Source of the DNA: Cognataquiflexum gelatinilyticum
GTDB lineage: Bacteria > Bacteroidota > Bacteroidia > Cytophagales > Cyclobacteriaceae
DNA: 64,000 nucleotides
Reading direction: 5' to 3'
Assembly: GCF_024813435.1 (NCBI RefSeq)
Contig: NZ_JANAEZ010000006.1
Location: 186,001 to 250,000 of the forward strand
Shown here piece by piece: positions 17,280 through 26,841 of the stretch (the stretch's first letter is position 1; every line of letters begins with the position of its first letter). Made by a program: the position numbers and the translations under genes. The notes beneath the pieces were generated by a model, which had not been told where the DNA came from, searched no databases, and saw only the letters and a list, made by a program, of their open reading frames with translations.

Positions 17280-18716
17280 ATGCAACAAACCCAAGAACTT
17301 GAATTAATAGATTCCCGGCTAGAGGATATTTTCTTGATTCAAAAGCAACAGGCGATTAAGCTTCGGAATAGCACTGCTTCACAGCGGATTGCACTTTTGA
17401 AAAGATTACTTGAATGGATCAATAAAAATCAGGAAGATATCCGAAAAGCTGTCCATGCCGATTACCAAAAGCCTTATCCGGAAATTGATGTGACGGAGAT
17501 TTTTCCTGTATTGATAGAAATCAACCATGCAATCAAGCATCTTGAACATTGGATGAAACCGAAAAAAGTGGGAACTCCCTTGATTTTCCTTGGTACAAAA
17601 GCATACGTTCAATATGAACCAAAAGGAGTCAGTTTGATCATTGCTCCTTGGAATTATGCTTTCAACCTAGCTGTAGGCCCCTTGGTTTCTGCTATTGCCG
17701 CAGGGTGTCCGACCATCGTCAAACCTTCTGAAATGACACCACATACCTCCGCCTTGCTAAGGAGGATGATAGCTGAAATTTTTGACACACATACTGTGGC
17801 TGTCATAGAAGGAGGAGTGGAAGTCTCACAGATCCTTTTATCCAAACCCTTCGACCATATTTTCTTTACAGGAAGCCCCGCAGTCGGCAAAATTGTCATG
17901 AAAGCCGCTGCTGAGCATCTTACTTCCGTTACACTGGAATTGGGGGGAAAATCACCTGTTTTGATTTTGGATGATGCCGACCTTAAGGATACTGCGGATA
18001 AAATCACGGCTACCAAATTTCTGAATTGTGGGCAGACCTGCATAGCCCCGGATTATATTTTGATCCCGGAGAGGTTGAAAGATGCCTTTGTCGAAGAAAT
18101 GAAAAAAAGCATTGAAAAAATGTATGGCTCCAATAAAAATGGAATTGAGGGTTCAAAGGACTATTCCAGAATTGTGAATGAAAGCCATTTTAAAAGGATA
18201 CAGCATATTCTTTCCGATGCCAATCTGAAAGGAGCCAAAATCGAATTTGGTGGTAACTCAAACGGTCAGGAAAACTACATTGAACCCACCATTCTTTCCC
18301 ATGTCACTTGGGAAATGAAAGTCCTCCAAGAGGAAATCTTTGGACCGATTCTTCCCGTGGTGACTTATGACAATCTAGATGGTGCGATCTTGATGGTCAA
18401 CCAACAACCCAAGCCTCTGGCTTTTTATGTGTTCTCCAAGAATAACGAAAAAATCAATGCCATTTTCAATGAGACTTCCTCAGGGGCGGCATTAGCCAAT
18501 GACTGTGCCGTACATTTTCTTCACCGGGAACTTCCCTTCGGCGGTGTCAATAACAGCGGCATTGGCAAATCTCACGGACATTTTGGGTTCTTGGCATTCA
18601 GCAATGAAAAGGCTGTTTTGAAGCAACGTGTTGGTTCCGCTGCAGTTAATCCTTTGTTTCCCCCATTTACTTTGGCGAAAAAAAAACTGATCAAAGGCAT
18701 CCTCAAATGGCTTTGA
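17280..18716 (+). CDS. Aldehyde dehydrogenase (ALDH3-type)
   Basis: An NAD(P)-dependent enzyme oxidising aldehydes to acids. The 478-residue length and motifs fit the class 3 ALDH group: IIAPWNYAFNL, the glutamate motif ELGGKSP (Glu220), and the catalytic cysteine in NCGQTCIAPDY (Cys254). A hydrophobic/basic tail (FTLAKKKLIKGILKWL) may associate with membrane, as in fatty-aldehyde dehydrogenases. The gene overlaps the following P1 peptidase gene by 10 bp, implying translational coupling. Substrate unknown; a fatty or stress-derived aldehyde is plausible from the family and tail. Confidence 0.95.
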   Translation: MQQTQELELIDSRLEDIFLIQKQQAIKLRNSTASQRIALLKRLLEWINKNQEDIRKAVHADYQKPYPEIDVTEIFPVLIEINHAIKHLEHWMKPKKVGTPLIFLGTKAYVQYEPKGVSLIIAPWNYAFNLAVGPLVSAIAAGCPTIVKPSEMTPHTSALLRRMIAEIFDTHTVAVIEGGVEVSQILLSKPFDHIFFTGSPAVGKIVMKAAAEHLTSVTLELGGKSPVLILDDADLKDTADKITATKFLNCGQTCIAPDYILIPERLKDAFVEEMKKSIEKMYGSNKNGIEGSKDYSRIVNESHFKRIQHILSDANLKGAKIEFGGNSNGQENYIEPTILSHVTWEMKVLQEEIFGPILPVVTYDNLDGAILMVNQQPKPLAFYVFSKNNEKINAIFNETSSGAALANDCAVHFLHRELPFGGVNNSGIGKSHGHFGFLAFSNEKAVLKQRVGSAAVNPLFPPFTLAKKKLIKGILKWL

Positions 18717-19882
18717 TTGAAATAAAAAAACCTAAAACCCATATTTTGAAAAATCCACAGGTCTTAATTCTTCTCCTTATATATATGGTGATACAATCTT
18801 TTGCTTTTGGGCAATCAAGGCCTCGCGATTTGGGCATCCTTATCGGAGTGATGAATCCTGGAAAAGAAAATGCCATTACCGATGTCTCAGGGGTCAAAGT
18901 TGGTCATGAAACATTGGATAAGGGAGAAAATGTGAGAACAGGCGTAACAGCAATCATTCCCCATCAGGGTAATCTGTTCCAATCAAAAGTTCCTGCTGCT
19001 GTATTTGTTGGAAATGGATTTGGCAAACTTGCAGGAACTACCCAAATCGAAGAATTGGGAAATATTGAATCCCCTATCATCCTCACCAATACCTTGGGTG
19101 TAGCAGCAGGGATCGAAGGAGTGGTAGCATATACTTTGTCGCAACCCGGAAATGAAAATGTACAATCAGTCAATGCAGTCGTCGGGGAGACCAATGATGG
19201 ATACCTTAATGACATCCGGGGAAGACATGTGAAAACGGAAGATGTGCTTGCTGCCATTGCACAGGCCAAAGAAGGTAAGGTTTTGGAGGGAAATGTCGGA
19301 GCTGGAACGGGTACGGTATGTTTTGGATTCAAAGGCGGAATCGGAACTTCCTCTCGGAAATTGCCCGAATCATTGGGCGGATACACGGTTGGGGTTTTGG
19401 TGCAAACCAATTTCGGTGGGGTATTGCAGATTGACGGTGTTCCGATAGGGGTGGAATTAGGCAAATACAGTTTTATGGAACATATGTCTTCTGTTGACGG
19501 ATCCTGCATGATCGTAGTGGCAACCGATGCACCTGTCAATGAAAGGAACCTTAAAAGAATGGCACAAAGGGCCATGATGGGATTAGCCAAAACAGGCGGA
19601 ATCGCCTCCAATGGTTCGGGAGATTATGTGATCGCTTTTTCCAATTATCGCGGCAACTTGATTTCTCATAATTCCCCATCCCTTGAACTCCAAAAACCCA
19701 CTTACTTACAAAATGATGACATGAGTGCTCTTTTTCTCGCCACCATCGAGGCGACCGAGGAAGCCATTATTAATTCACTTTTTGCAGCGGAAGACATGAC
19801 AGGAAAAGAGGGAAGACAAATAAAGGCTTTGACAAAAGAAGAGATAATGGAGATTATGAAACGGTATAATAGGATCAATTAA
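18707..19882 (+). CDS. P1 family (DmpA/BapA-type) peptidase
   Basis: A 391-residue N-terminal-nucleophile hydrolase. DmpA/BapA enzymes release N-terminal residues, including D- and beta-amino acids, from peptides and mature by self-cleavage before a serine. The sequence shows the family start after a signal-like hydrophobic segment (QSFAFGQSRPRDLGI), then NAITDVSGVKVGH, VGAGTGTVCFGFKGGIGTSS, and the autocleavage site NGSGDY with Ser304 as nucleophile. The leader suggests periplasmic location. The gene starts inside the end of the ALDH gene (10-bp overlap), so the two are coexpressed; a shared substrate pathway is possible but not shown. Confidence 0.93.
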   Translation: MALIEIKKPKTHILKNPQVLILLLIYMVIQSFAFGQSRPRDLGILIGVMNPGKENAITDVSGVKVGHETLDKGENVRTGVTAIIPHQGNLFQSKVPAAVFVGNGFGKLAGTTQIEELGNIESPIILTNTLGVAAGIEGVVAYTLSQPGNENVQSVNAVVGETNDGYLNDIRGRHVKTEDVLAAIAQAKEGKVLEGNVGAGTGTVCFGFKGGIGTSSRKLPESLGGYTVGVLVQTNFGGVLQIDGVPIGVELGKYSFMEHMSSVDGSCMIVVATDAPVNERNLKRMAQRAMMGLAKTGGIASNGSGDYVIAFSNYRGNLISHNSPSLELQKPTYLQNDDMSALFLATIEATEEAIINSLFAAEDMTGKEGRQIKALTKEEIMEIMKRYNRIN

Positions 19883-19895
19883 TTCTTTAGAAACA

Positions 19896-21425
19896 TTATA
19901 GTCCATCAAGTTTTTCCAAATATTTCTCTGCCTGCTCCAGGATTTTGGATTTGTCTTTCATCTTTTCCCAGGTCTTGTAGGCCATTCCTATTCTTGGATT
20001 CTTGGCTAATTTGTCTTCATTTCTATCGTAAAAATGCCAATAGAGGCTGTTGAATGGACATGCGTTTTCACCTATTTTGAGGTTTTTGTTATAGTGACAG
20101 CCCTTGCAGTAATCACTCATTTTGTCAATATAATTGGCGGAGGAAACATAAGGCTTGGTACCCACTATACCTCCATCTGCAAACTGACTCATGCCTCGCG
20201 TATTGGTGATTTCTACCCATTCGATAGCATCAATATAGATCCCCAAATACCACCGATCCACCTCATCAGGATCTATTCCTGCTAATAGGGCAAAGTTTCC
20301 AGTTACCATCAATCTTTGAATATGGTGTGCATAAGACTTTTCTAAAGACTGTCCAATGCTATGTCTCATACAATTCATTTTGGTCTTACCTGTCCAATAG
20401 AATTCAGGCAGTTTTCTTTCGTGCCCAAAGAAATTCAAAGTCGCATATTCGGGCATTTTGGCCCAATAGACTCCGCGCATATATTCCCGCCAACCGATAA
20501 TTTGCCGGATAAATCCTTCGACTTGGGCGATGTTGATCCTGTCCTGATTTGCAAACCAATACTGCTCTACTTTTTCCACCACTTCAAGCGGGGAAAGCAT
20601 TTTGGTATTCAAACTGAAACTGAGCCTGCTATGAAATAAAAATGCATCTCCCGTGTACATTGAGTCTTGGTATTCGCCAAAACTGTCCAAGAGTTTTTCA
20701 CAAAAGTAATCGAGAACTTGAAGGCTTTCCTCCCTTGTAACAGGCCAATCAAAGTTTTTCTCATCTATACTGCCAATCGTTTCCACACCCATAGTTTGAA
20801 CTAACCCTACAATTTCACTTGCATTTTTTGGAAAAACCTTGGGCGCTTTGAGAAGCAAGGGGTCACGGAATTTGTTGCGGTTGTCTTGGTCATAATTCCA
20901 CTTTCCTGTCAAGGGATCACTTCCTTCCATCAAGATGTTGTATTTTCTTCTCATTTCCCGATAAAAAGTCTCCATCAAGAATGTCTTTTTTCCTTTAAAA
21001 AAAACTCCTAAAAATTCTCTTGTAGTCAAAAAGTGCTCTGAATCGAAAAATTGGGAAGAAATAGAAAGAGTTTCAGTGAACTCCTGAATCTGCTTGTCCA
21101 GACGAAATTCATCTGGCAAAAGGTATTCAAATCTGTTGAAATTTTCCTTTTCTATCAGAAATGAAAGATTTCCAGTAAGACTTTGAGTATTGTCAGGATG
21201 GTCAAGATTTAAATATGTGACTTGATGACCTTGGTTTTGAAGGGAATTTGCAAAATTTCTCATGGCTAAAAAGAATCCGACCACTTTTTGGATATGGTGG
21301 CGGACATAGCCTGTTTCTTGTTTGATTTCCATCATGACATAGGTCATGTCAGGATTTGTTTTTTCAAACCAAGAATGCTGAATATTGAGTTGATCGCCTA
21401 AGATCAGGCGTAGCGTTTTAGACAT
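19896..21425 (-). CDS. FeS-type bacterial cryptochrome/photolyase (PhrB/CryB-like)
   Basis: A 509-residue protein of the FeS-BCP group (formerly deoxyribodipyrimidine photolyase-related protein), whose members repair (6-4) photoproducts with light. The start MSKTLRLILGDQL is typical. Cys352, Cys440, Cys443 and Cys456 have spacing 88, 3 and 13, identical to the four [4Fe-4S] ligands I recall for Agrobacterium PhrB (350, 438, 441, 454). The FAD region (ALLAGIDPDEVDRWYLGIY) is also present. It lies 18 nt behind the SprB-repeat surface protein gene on the same strand, a partnership with no obvious functional reason. (6-4) repair is inferred from the family. Confidence 0.95.
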   Translation of the reverse strand: MSKTLRLILGDQLNIQHSWFEKTNPDMTYVMMEIKQETGYVRHHIQKVVGFFLAMRNFANSLQNQGHQVTYLNLDHPDNTQSLTGNLSFLIEKENFNRFEYLLPDEFRLDKQIQEFTETLSISSQFFDSEHFLTTREFLGVFFKGKKTFLMETFYREMRRKYNILMEGSDPLTGKWNYDQDNRNKFRDPLLLKAPKVFPKNASEIVGLVQTMGVETIGSIDEKNFDWPVTREESLQVLDYFCEKLLDSFGEYQDSMYTGDAFLFHSRLSFSLNTKMLSPLEVVEKVEQYWFANQDRINIAQVEGFIRQIIGWREYMRGVYWAKMPEYATLNFFGHERKLPEFYWTGKTKMNCMRHSIGQSLEKSYAHHIQRLMVTGNFALLAGIDPDEVDRWYLGIYIDAIEWVEITNTRGMSQFADGGIVGTKPYVSSANYIDKMSDYCKGCHYNKNLKIGENACPFNSLYWHFYDRNEDKLAKNPRIGMAYKTWEKMKDKSKILEQAEKYLEKLDGL

Positions 21426-21443
21426 AAATGATGCATGGAATGA

Positions 21444-23354
21444 TTACCATACACCGTTTGCCACCATTTTGTTTTCTCTAATAAGTGAAACGGTACCAGC
21501 TTTTTCGATCATTTCACCGTTCGGAGTCTGAAAGCTGACTTTGTACACGTAATTGCCGCTTGGCAATAATTGACCATTCAAAGTTCCATTCCATCCTTCA
21601 TTGCTTTTAGAACCATTCGAAAAAATCATTTCTCCCCATTTATTAAAAATATACATTCTGTATCCGCTTATTCCTTTTGTTTCAGGCTTGAACACATCAT
21701 TTAATCCATCACTATTCGGAGTAAAAGCATTCGGCATCATCAGGTATTCGCTGACTTCATTTACTTTTACTTCCTCTTTCTGAACAGAAGAGCAACCAAA
21801 TATATCATACGCTTTTAAAACCACCTCAAATTCTCCGGGCATCTTAAACACATGGATTGGGTCTTTTTCCAATGAAACAGTTCCATCACCAAAACTCCAC
21901 TCCCATGCGATGAATTCCTCTGAAATTTTACTTTCAAATTTCAATTGGTCATCTACCAATATTTCATCTTCTGTGTTCAATTGAAGTTTTTTGACATCAA
22001 AACCAAGCCTGTCTTTAGCAGCGATATTGCTGTAGTCGACAAAAATCCTCTCAATTATCTTGCATCCATTCGCGTCAGTCACTTCCACAGAAAGTTCTCT
22101 CTCTGTCAAAAATTCGATTTCCTGTGTGTTTTTATCAAGGTTCAACCATTTGATTTGATAAGGGGCTTTTCCGCCTTTAATGCTAACCCAAGCTACTCCT
22201 TTGGTAGCATTGGTTTCACAGTTGACATCAACCGTTGTTTCAATTTTTGCAGTAAGTTTTTCAGGTCCGGAAACAGTAAAAATTTTTGTAATCTCGCAGC
22301 CTAGAGAATCTGTGACTTTGACACTGTATTCACCTGAGGTCAGATTTTCAAGGTCTTTTTCTTTGGAACCATTATTCCATAAAAATGTATAAGGGGCGAT
22401 TCCCCCTTGGATATCAAGCGATATTTTACCTGTTTCTGCATCGGCACAAAACAAGACCTCTGAAATTTCAGCAGTGACAGTCATAGGTTCGGAGGCTTTT
22501 AAGGTATAGGTTCTGGAAATGGTACATCCATTTGCATCTGTCACTGTCAAAGCATATTCTCCTGCTTCCAAGTCGGTGATTTTATCTGAGGTATTTCCAT
22601 TAGACCAAAGGTATTGAAAGGGTGCCTTTCCTCCTGAAGCAGTGACTTTGATGGCGCCTTTAGGCTGATTGGAGCAGGATATATTTTCAATTTCCTCCTC
22701 TAGCTGTATGGCTTCCATGATTGATTTAATCTCAAAGTAAATCGTCTGATGACAGTTGAATTGGTCCGAGACTTTCACAAAATAAGTGCCTGATGGAAGG
22801 TCTTCTGCATGAAGTGTATTTGTCAGGCCATGGCTCCATTCGATTTTATAGGGTTCACCCCTTCCCATTTTGATGTTAATCTTGGCTTCTCCATCGGAAT
22901 TGTTGCAGGTTACATCTATGGTTTCGGCCATCTCGATGATCAATGGAAAAGGCGGCTGAACCACTATTTTCTCTTTGATCTCATGACCTGCACTGTCTTT
23001 GATCCAAACGGTATAGGTCCCGGAAAGTAAACTGTACCTGTTTTGTACAGTCTGCAAATTGTTCCAGACAAAAGTATACGGGGGAACACCGCCAGAAACA
23101 TCAAGTAGGATGTGGCCTCTATCGGCATGAGAACAGAGTGCCAATTGACCGCTTACAGTTACAGACATATCGCCGGGATCGGGAGTCCCACTCTGGTCCA
23201 TAATTCTAAACACATTACCATCCAGGGCGACAGGTCTCCTTATCTTGCTGTACAAATGCTCGAGATAGATTCCTTGTGACAGTGCAATATGACTCAACCC
23301 CTGAAAAAAAATCAGGAAAATCAGGGTTTTAAAGAGTCTTCTTTGCCAGTTCAT
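21444..23354 (-). CDS. SprB-repeat/PKD surface protein with type IX type B sorting domain
   Basis: A 636-residue secreted protein. The signal peptide ends near HIALSQ. It contains about six SprB-type repeats of roughly 75 residues with the core G-[GK]-x-x-PY-x[FI]-x-W and V-x-V-[TK]-D-x-x-G-C (for example GGKAPFQYLWSNG, VTDANGC), then a PKD domain (WEWSFGDGTVSLEKDP), then a CHU_C domain (MMPNAFTPNSDGLNDVF). The SprB repeat family is named after the Flavobacterium gliding adhesin. The C-terminus extends about ten residues past the usual end (ENKMVANGVW), which is odd for a sorting domain. The gene has no own PorP/SprF partner nearby, so it may use another one. The photolyase gene follows closely. 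Confidence 0.92.
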   Translation of the reverse strand: MNWQRRLFKTLIFLIFFQGLSHIALSQGIYLEHLYSKIRRPVALDGNVFRIMDQSGTPDPGDMSVTVSGQLALCSHADRGHILLDVSGGVPPYTFVWNNLQTVQNRYSLLSGTYTVWIKDSAGHEIKEKIVVQPPFPLIIEMAETIDVTCNNSDGEAKINIKMGRGEPYKIEWSHGLTNTLHAEDLPSGTYFVKVSDQFNCHQTIYFEIKSIMEAIQLEEEIENISCSNQPKGAIKVTASGGKAPFQYLWSNGNTSDKITDLEAGEYALTVTDANGCTISRTYTLKASEPMTVTAEISEVLFCADAETGKISLDIQGGIAPYTFLWNNGSKEKDLENLTSGEYSVKVTDSLGCEITKIFTVSGPEKLTAKIETTVDVNCETNATKGVAWVSIKGGKAPYQIKWLNLDKNTQEIEFLTERELSVEVTDANGCKIIERIFVDYSNIAAKDRLGFDVKKLQLNTEDEILVDDQLKFESKISEEFIAWEWSFGDGTVSLEKDPIHVFKMPGEFEVVLKAYDIFGCSSVQKEEVKVNEVSEYLMMPNAFTPNSDGLNDVFKPETKGISGYRMYIFNKWGEMIFSNGSKSNEGWNGTLNGQLLPSGNYVYKVSFQTPNGEMIEKAGTVSLIRENKMVANGVW

Positions 23355-23683
23355 GACGTACTATTTTTGACCTTTACAGCGCTCTTTGACCATGGGATTT
23401 TGTGGTTGAAAAGCAAAAATCTGTTTTTGGTAAATAGAAATATTATTTTATGTTATTTGAATAAAACAAAATGATATTTCTGTCTTTGGGTGATTGGATT
23501 TAATAAAAGAAATTTTATGCTAAAAAACCAATAAACAGAATCCCAGCTTTAGTAATCAAAAGCTCCTTCAATGGGCTGTTTTACCATCAATTTCAAAAAC
23601 TTAAAGAAGACCTGCTTTTTTTGCGATGTGAAGTGAGATAAAAAAATTTATAAAAACCTGAAAAAATTAAACCCCAAGATCCA
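23355..23683. other. Intergenic region between lysA and the SprB-repeat gene
   Basis: About 330 bp of AT-rich DNA. It should hold the promoter for the minus-strand SprB-repeat gene, but no exact TAnnTTTG box was found. No small gene with good composition was seen. Confidence 0.5.
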
Positions 23684-23715
23684 AAAAATAAAAAACCCGA
23701 CTTTTTTGAGTCGGG
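23684..23715 (-). terminator. Terminator of lysA
   Basis: On the minus strand CCCGACT (23709-23715) pairs with AGTCGGG (23696-23702) around a 6-nt loop, followed by T5 and a further T-rich run. It lies about 25 bp beyond the lysA stop. Confidence 0.85.
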
Positions 23716-23738
23716 CTTCTATTTTGAATCGGGTTTTG

Positions 23739-24971
23739 TTACAATCCAATATCGAGCTGATGTCTCAGGATATCGTCGAAAGTTTCTCTTTCTCGGATGA
23801 GATTTGCTTTGCCATTTAGGATCAAAACCTCAGCAGGACGGAGTCTTGAATTATAATTGGAAGCCATGCTGTACCCATAAGCACCTGCATTTTTGATTGC
23901 CAAAATATCCCCTTCTTGTACCTCTTTAAGTTTTCTGTCTGCTGCGATGGTATCCGTCTCACAGATGTAGCCGACGATGGTATAGATCCTTTCGAGTCCG
24001 TCAAGTTTTGAAATATTCACCACCCCATGATAGGCATCATACATCATCGGGCGGATCAGATGATTTAGTCCCGTATCCACTCCGACAAAAGTGGAGGCAG
24101 GTGTTGGCTTGACCACATTGACTTTTGCCAAAAGATAGCCTGATTCGGATACGAGAAATTTCCCGGGTTCAAACCAGATCTCCAAATCAGTTCCATATTC
24201 TTTGCAGAAAGCTTTGAAGGCCTGAGAAACTTTGGCACCGACTTCCTCTATATCTGTGGAAATATCATCCGGTTTGTAAGCTACTTTGAAACCGCCACCA
24301 AAATCAAGGAATTTCAATCCTTTAAATTCTCTTGCAGCATCAAAAACAATATTGGCTCCCCTAAGGAAAACTTCAGCGTCCAAAATATCTGATCCGGTGT
24401 GGATATGAAGACCAATAACATGGAGGTTATGTGCTTCCACAACTTTGAGTACATGCTTCAACTGAAGAATGGAAATGCCAAATTTGCTATCTATATGACC
24501 CACTGATATTTTCGCATTTCCGCCTGCAAGAATATGTGGATTGAGTCGGATGCAAATCGGAACTTTATTTCCAAAGTATGTGCCGAAATGCTCCAACATC
24601 GGAATATTGTCAATGTTGATCATTACGCCTAGGGCGACTGCCTCTTGTATTTCTTCAAAAGAGACACTGTTAGGAGTATACATGATCTCATGAGGTTCAA
24701 AACCGGCATATCTACAGAGTTTGACCTCCTCTACAGAGACGGCATCCACTCCCGTTCCCGCTTTTTTCATCAATTTCAGGATATTGATATTGGAAAGCGC
24801 TTTGGTGGCATATTTGATTCTTAGGTTGACTCCTGAAAAAGATTTTTGCAAAAGCTTGACTTTTTCAAGGATTTTCTCTCCGTCATACACATAGAGTGGT
24901 GTGCCATATTCCTGTGCCAAATCGATCAAAGAAACTCCCTGAATCTTAAATTGCTGGTCTTTTACTTCCAT
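23739..24971 (-). CDS. lysA: Diaminopimelate decarboxylase
   Basis: Catalyses the last step of lysine synthesis, meso-diaminopimelate to lysine, with PLP. The 410-residue length is typical. Visible motifs: the PLP lysine segment RIKYATKALSN, the substrate/phosphate motifs LHIHTGSDI and DFGGGFKV, and the partner-subunit cysteine motif GYICETDT. The gene stands alone between a terminator and a -7 box and is not in a lysine operon. No lysine riboswitch was recognised in the 160-bp upstream region. Confidence 0.96.
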   Translation of the reverse strand: MEVKDQQFKIQGVSLIDLAQEYGTPLYVYDGEKILEKVKLLQKSFSGVNLRIKYATKALSNINILKLMKKAGTGVDAVSVEEVKLCRYAGFEPHEIMYTPNSVSFEEIQEAVALGVMINIDNIPMLEHFGTYFGNKVPICIRLNPHILAGGNAKISVGHIDSKFGISILQLKHVLKVVEAHNLHVIGLHIHTGSDILDAEVFLRGANIVFDAAREFKGLKFLDFGGGFKVAYKPDDISTDIEEVGAKVSQAFKAFCKEYGTDLEIWFEPGKFLVSESGYLLAKVNVVKPTPASTFVGVDTGLNHLIRPMMYDAYHGVVNISKLDGLERIYTIVGYICETDTIAADRKLKEVQEGDILAIKNAGAYGYSMASNYNSRLRPAEVLILNGKANLIRERETFDDILRHQLDIGL

Positions 24972-24989
24972 TTAACTAATATTAAGCCC

Positions 24990-24997
24990 CAAAGATA
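24990..24997 (-). promoter_or_regulatory. -7 box upstream of lysA
   Basis: TATCTTTG on the minus strand is an exact TAnnTTTG match, 18 nt before the lysA ATG. The same octamer precedes aspS. No -33 element at ideal spacing was recognised. Confidence 0.45.
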
Positions 24998-25119
24998 AGG
25001 ATAGAACTACAATAAAAAAGATTGAAAATTGGCTCCTTTAATCTTCTTTGATTGAAATCCGTTAGATTATTTTCAGAGTTAAATTATGTTAAGCCCATCC
25101 CTTACCACCCAATAAGGCA

Positions 25120-25127
25120 TAAATTTG
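25120..25127 (+). promoter_or_regulatory. -7 box very close to the histidine kinase start
   Basis: TAAATTTG is an exact TAnnTTTG match and ends only 4 nt before the ATG at 25132. If used, the transcript would begin at or just before the start codon, giving a leaderless or near-leaderless message. No clear -33 box was seen. Confidence 0.4.
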
Positions 25128-25131
25128 CAGC

Positions 25132-26841
25132 ATGTCGAGTTCTCAGATGAAACTGATTATTATATTGATGTCCATTTCCAGCCTTGGTCTGGTGGGCTTC
25201 CAATACTATTGGATCAGGAATGCGCTCCGTATCAATGAGGAAAGATTTGAGCAGGCAGTCTACCAATCATTGGCCGCTACGGTCAATCAAATGGAAAAAG
25301 GAGAGACTAGCGATATATTTTTAAGTTACCTCGCAAAAGACACCTTGCTTCAACAGTCCCTCACCCAAAAGATCGAACCTATAGTGGTGCAGGTAAGGCA
25401 AAGGCCTAATTCCCGAAGAAGACCTTCTGTAATGGATACCTTGCTGCAACAGCCGATTCCACAGATCAGCCAAAGCTTCAAAAGGTTGATTGAGGCTAGG
25501 GGATTGGATATTTCCATCATGACAGATTTGGATAATTTCTTTACAAACCTTACTCCTGAGATTGCCTCTTCCATGTTTACACCTGATGAGATGGAAATAC
25601 TCTTGCAGGAGAGGGAGCGACAGTTTCAATACCTCAATCAAAACGAGAAAATTTTCAGAAGCCGGTACGGGATTGTCCGTGACGGTGAATTTGAAGAGGA
25701 ATACAACATTCCTGTAGATGCTTTGGAAAAAATCCGAAGCGCAAACCTAAAGATTGATTTTATGAACAGGGCTTGGGAAGAATTGATCGGTGAAAAGGAC
25801 ATTCTTGCCAGGATGGATACCGGACAGGTAAGGATGTTAGTCAAAAATAACCTGAAAGAAAAAGGAATAGAACAGTCCTTTGAATTGGGGATTCTTGACA
25901 ACAATGGGAAATTTTTGCCGATTACCAATTCAGCTGATTCATTCTCACTGATGAGCTCAAGGATGCAGGCAAGATTGTTTCCAAGTGACATCATCTCTCA
26001 AGAAAATTACCTCTTAGTCAATTTCCCTAACAAAAGGGCTTATGTCTTTCGACAGATTTGGCTCCCGGTACTCAGTTCAATCTTGTTTATTGGTGTGGTG
26101 ATTTTCTGTTTTGTATATGCCATAAGGGTGATCATAAGACAAAAAAATCTTTCTGAAATCAAAAATGATTTTATCAACAACATGACCCATGAATTCAAGA
26201 CCCCAATTGCGACGGTCAGTCTTGCTGTGGAAGCTTTGCAGGATCCGGACCTGTTGAATCAGGAATCCTTCCGCAAGCGATACCTCAGCATCATAAAGGA
26301 TGAAAACAAAAGATTGGGAGGACAGGTCGAAAAAGTTTTGCAGGCAGCCACTTTGGAAAAAAAGGAATTCAGCTTGAAATTGGAATATGTCAACTTGATT
26401 GAGTTACTGGAAGATGCCAAATCCCAATTTGAATTGCAGGTTGAAAATAAAGGAGGTAAAATCACGCTTGAAAATGAAATTGGAGACCCATATATGATGT
26501 CTGATGCATTTCATTTGGCACACATCTTCAATAACCTTCTCGATAACGCTAACAAGTACTCCAAAGAAAGTCCTATCATCCATATCAAAGTTTGGGATCA
26601 AAATGGATATGCTTTTGTTTCCATTCAGGACAATGGTATAGGCATGTCCAAAGAAGTGACAAAGAAAATTTTTGACAAGTTTTATAGGGTTCCCACAGGC
26701 AATGTACACGATGTAAAAGGCTTTGGGTTAGGATTATCTTATGTCAAAACCATCATAGAAGCCCACAAGGGTGAAATCACAGTAAACAGTGAACCAGGAA
26801 AAGGAAGTATATTTACCATCAAACTCCCCAAGACACCATGA
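25132..26841 (+). CDS. Two-component sensor histidine kinase
   Basis: A 569-residue inner-membrane kinase. It has one TM segment near the N-terminus (residues about 7-27), a long periplasmic sensor region of about 275 residues with no domain I recognise, and a second TM (about 312-333). A HisKA dimerisation domain with phospho-acceptor His353 (NNMTHEFKTP) and a HATPase_c domain follow, with N-box (HIFNNLLDNANKYS), G1 (DNGIGM) and G2 (GFGLGLSYV). The gene overlaps the response regulator gene by 4 bp. The third gene of the unit is a propeller lipoprotein with metal-type motifs, which hints at a metal or envelope signal, but this is inference. Confidence 0.95.
   Translation: MSSSQMKLIIILMSISSLGLVGFQYYWIRNALRINEERFEQAVYQSLAATVNQMEKGETSDIFLSYLAKDTLLQQSLTQKIEPIVVQVRQRPNSRRRPSVMDTLLQQPIPQISQSFKRLIEARGLDISIMTDLDNFFTNLTPEIASSMFTPDEMEILLQERERQFQYLNQNEKIFRSRYGIVRDGEFEEEYNIPVDALEKIRSANLKIDFMNRAWEELIGEKDILARMDTGQVRMLVKNNLKEKGIEQSFELGILDNNGKFLPITNSADSFSLMSSRMQARLFPSDIISQENYLLVNFPNKRAYVFRQIWLPVLSSILFIGVVIFCFVYAIRVIIRQKNLSEIKNDFINNMTHEFKTPIATVSLAVEALQDPDLLNQESFRKRYLSIIKDENKRLGGQVEKVLQAATLEKKEFSLKLEYVNLIELLEDAKSQFELQVENKGGKITLENEIGDPYMMSDAFHLAHIFNNLLDNANKYSKESPIIHIKVWDQNGYAFVSIQDNGIGMSKEVTKKIFDKFYRVPTGNVHDVKGFGLGLSYVKTIIEAHKGEITVNSEPGKGSIFTIKLPKTP

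Noticed and set aside
18964..19611. 215-aa frame antisense to the P1 peptidase
   Set aside because: Mirror of a conserved gene; Pro/Ser/Thr-rich without structure.
24972..25131. Lysine riboswitch before lysA
   Set aside because: The gap on the minus strand is short and a -7 box lies 18 nt before the start, leaving no room for an aptamer in the leader.
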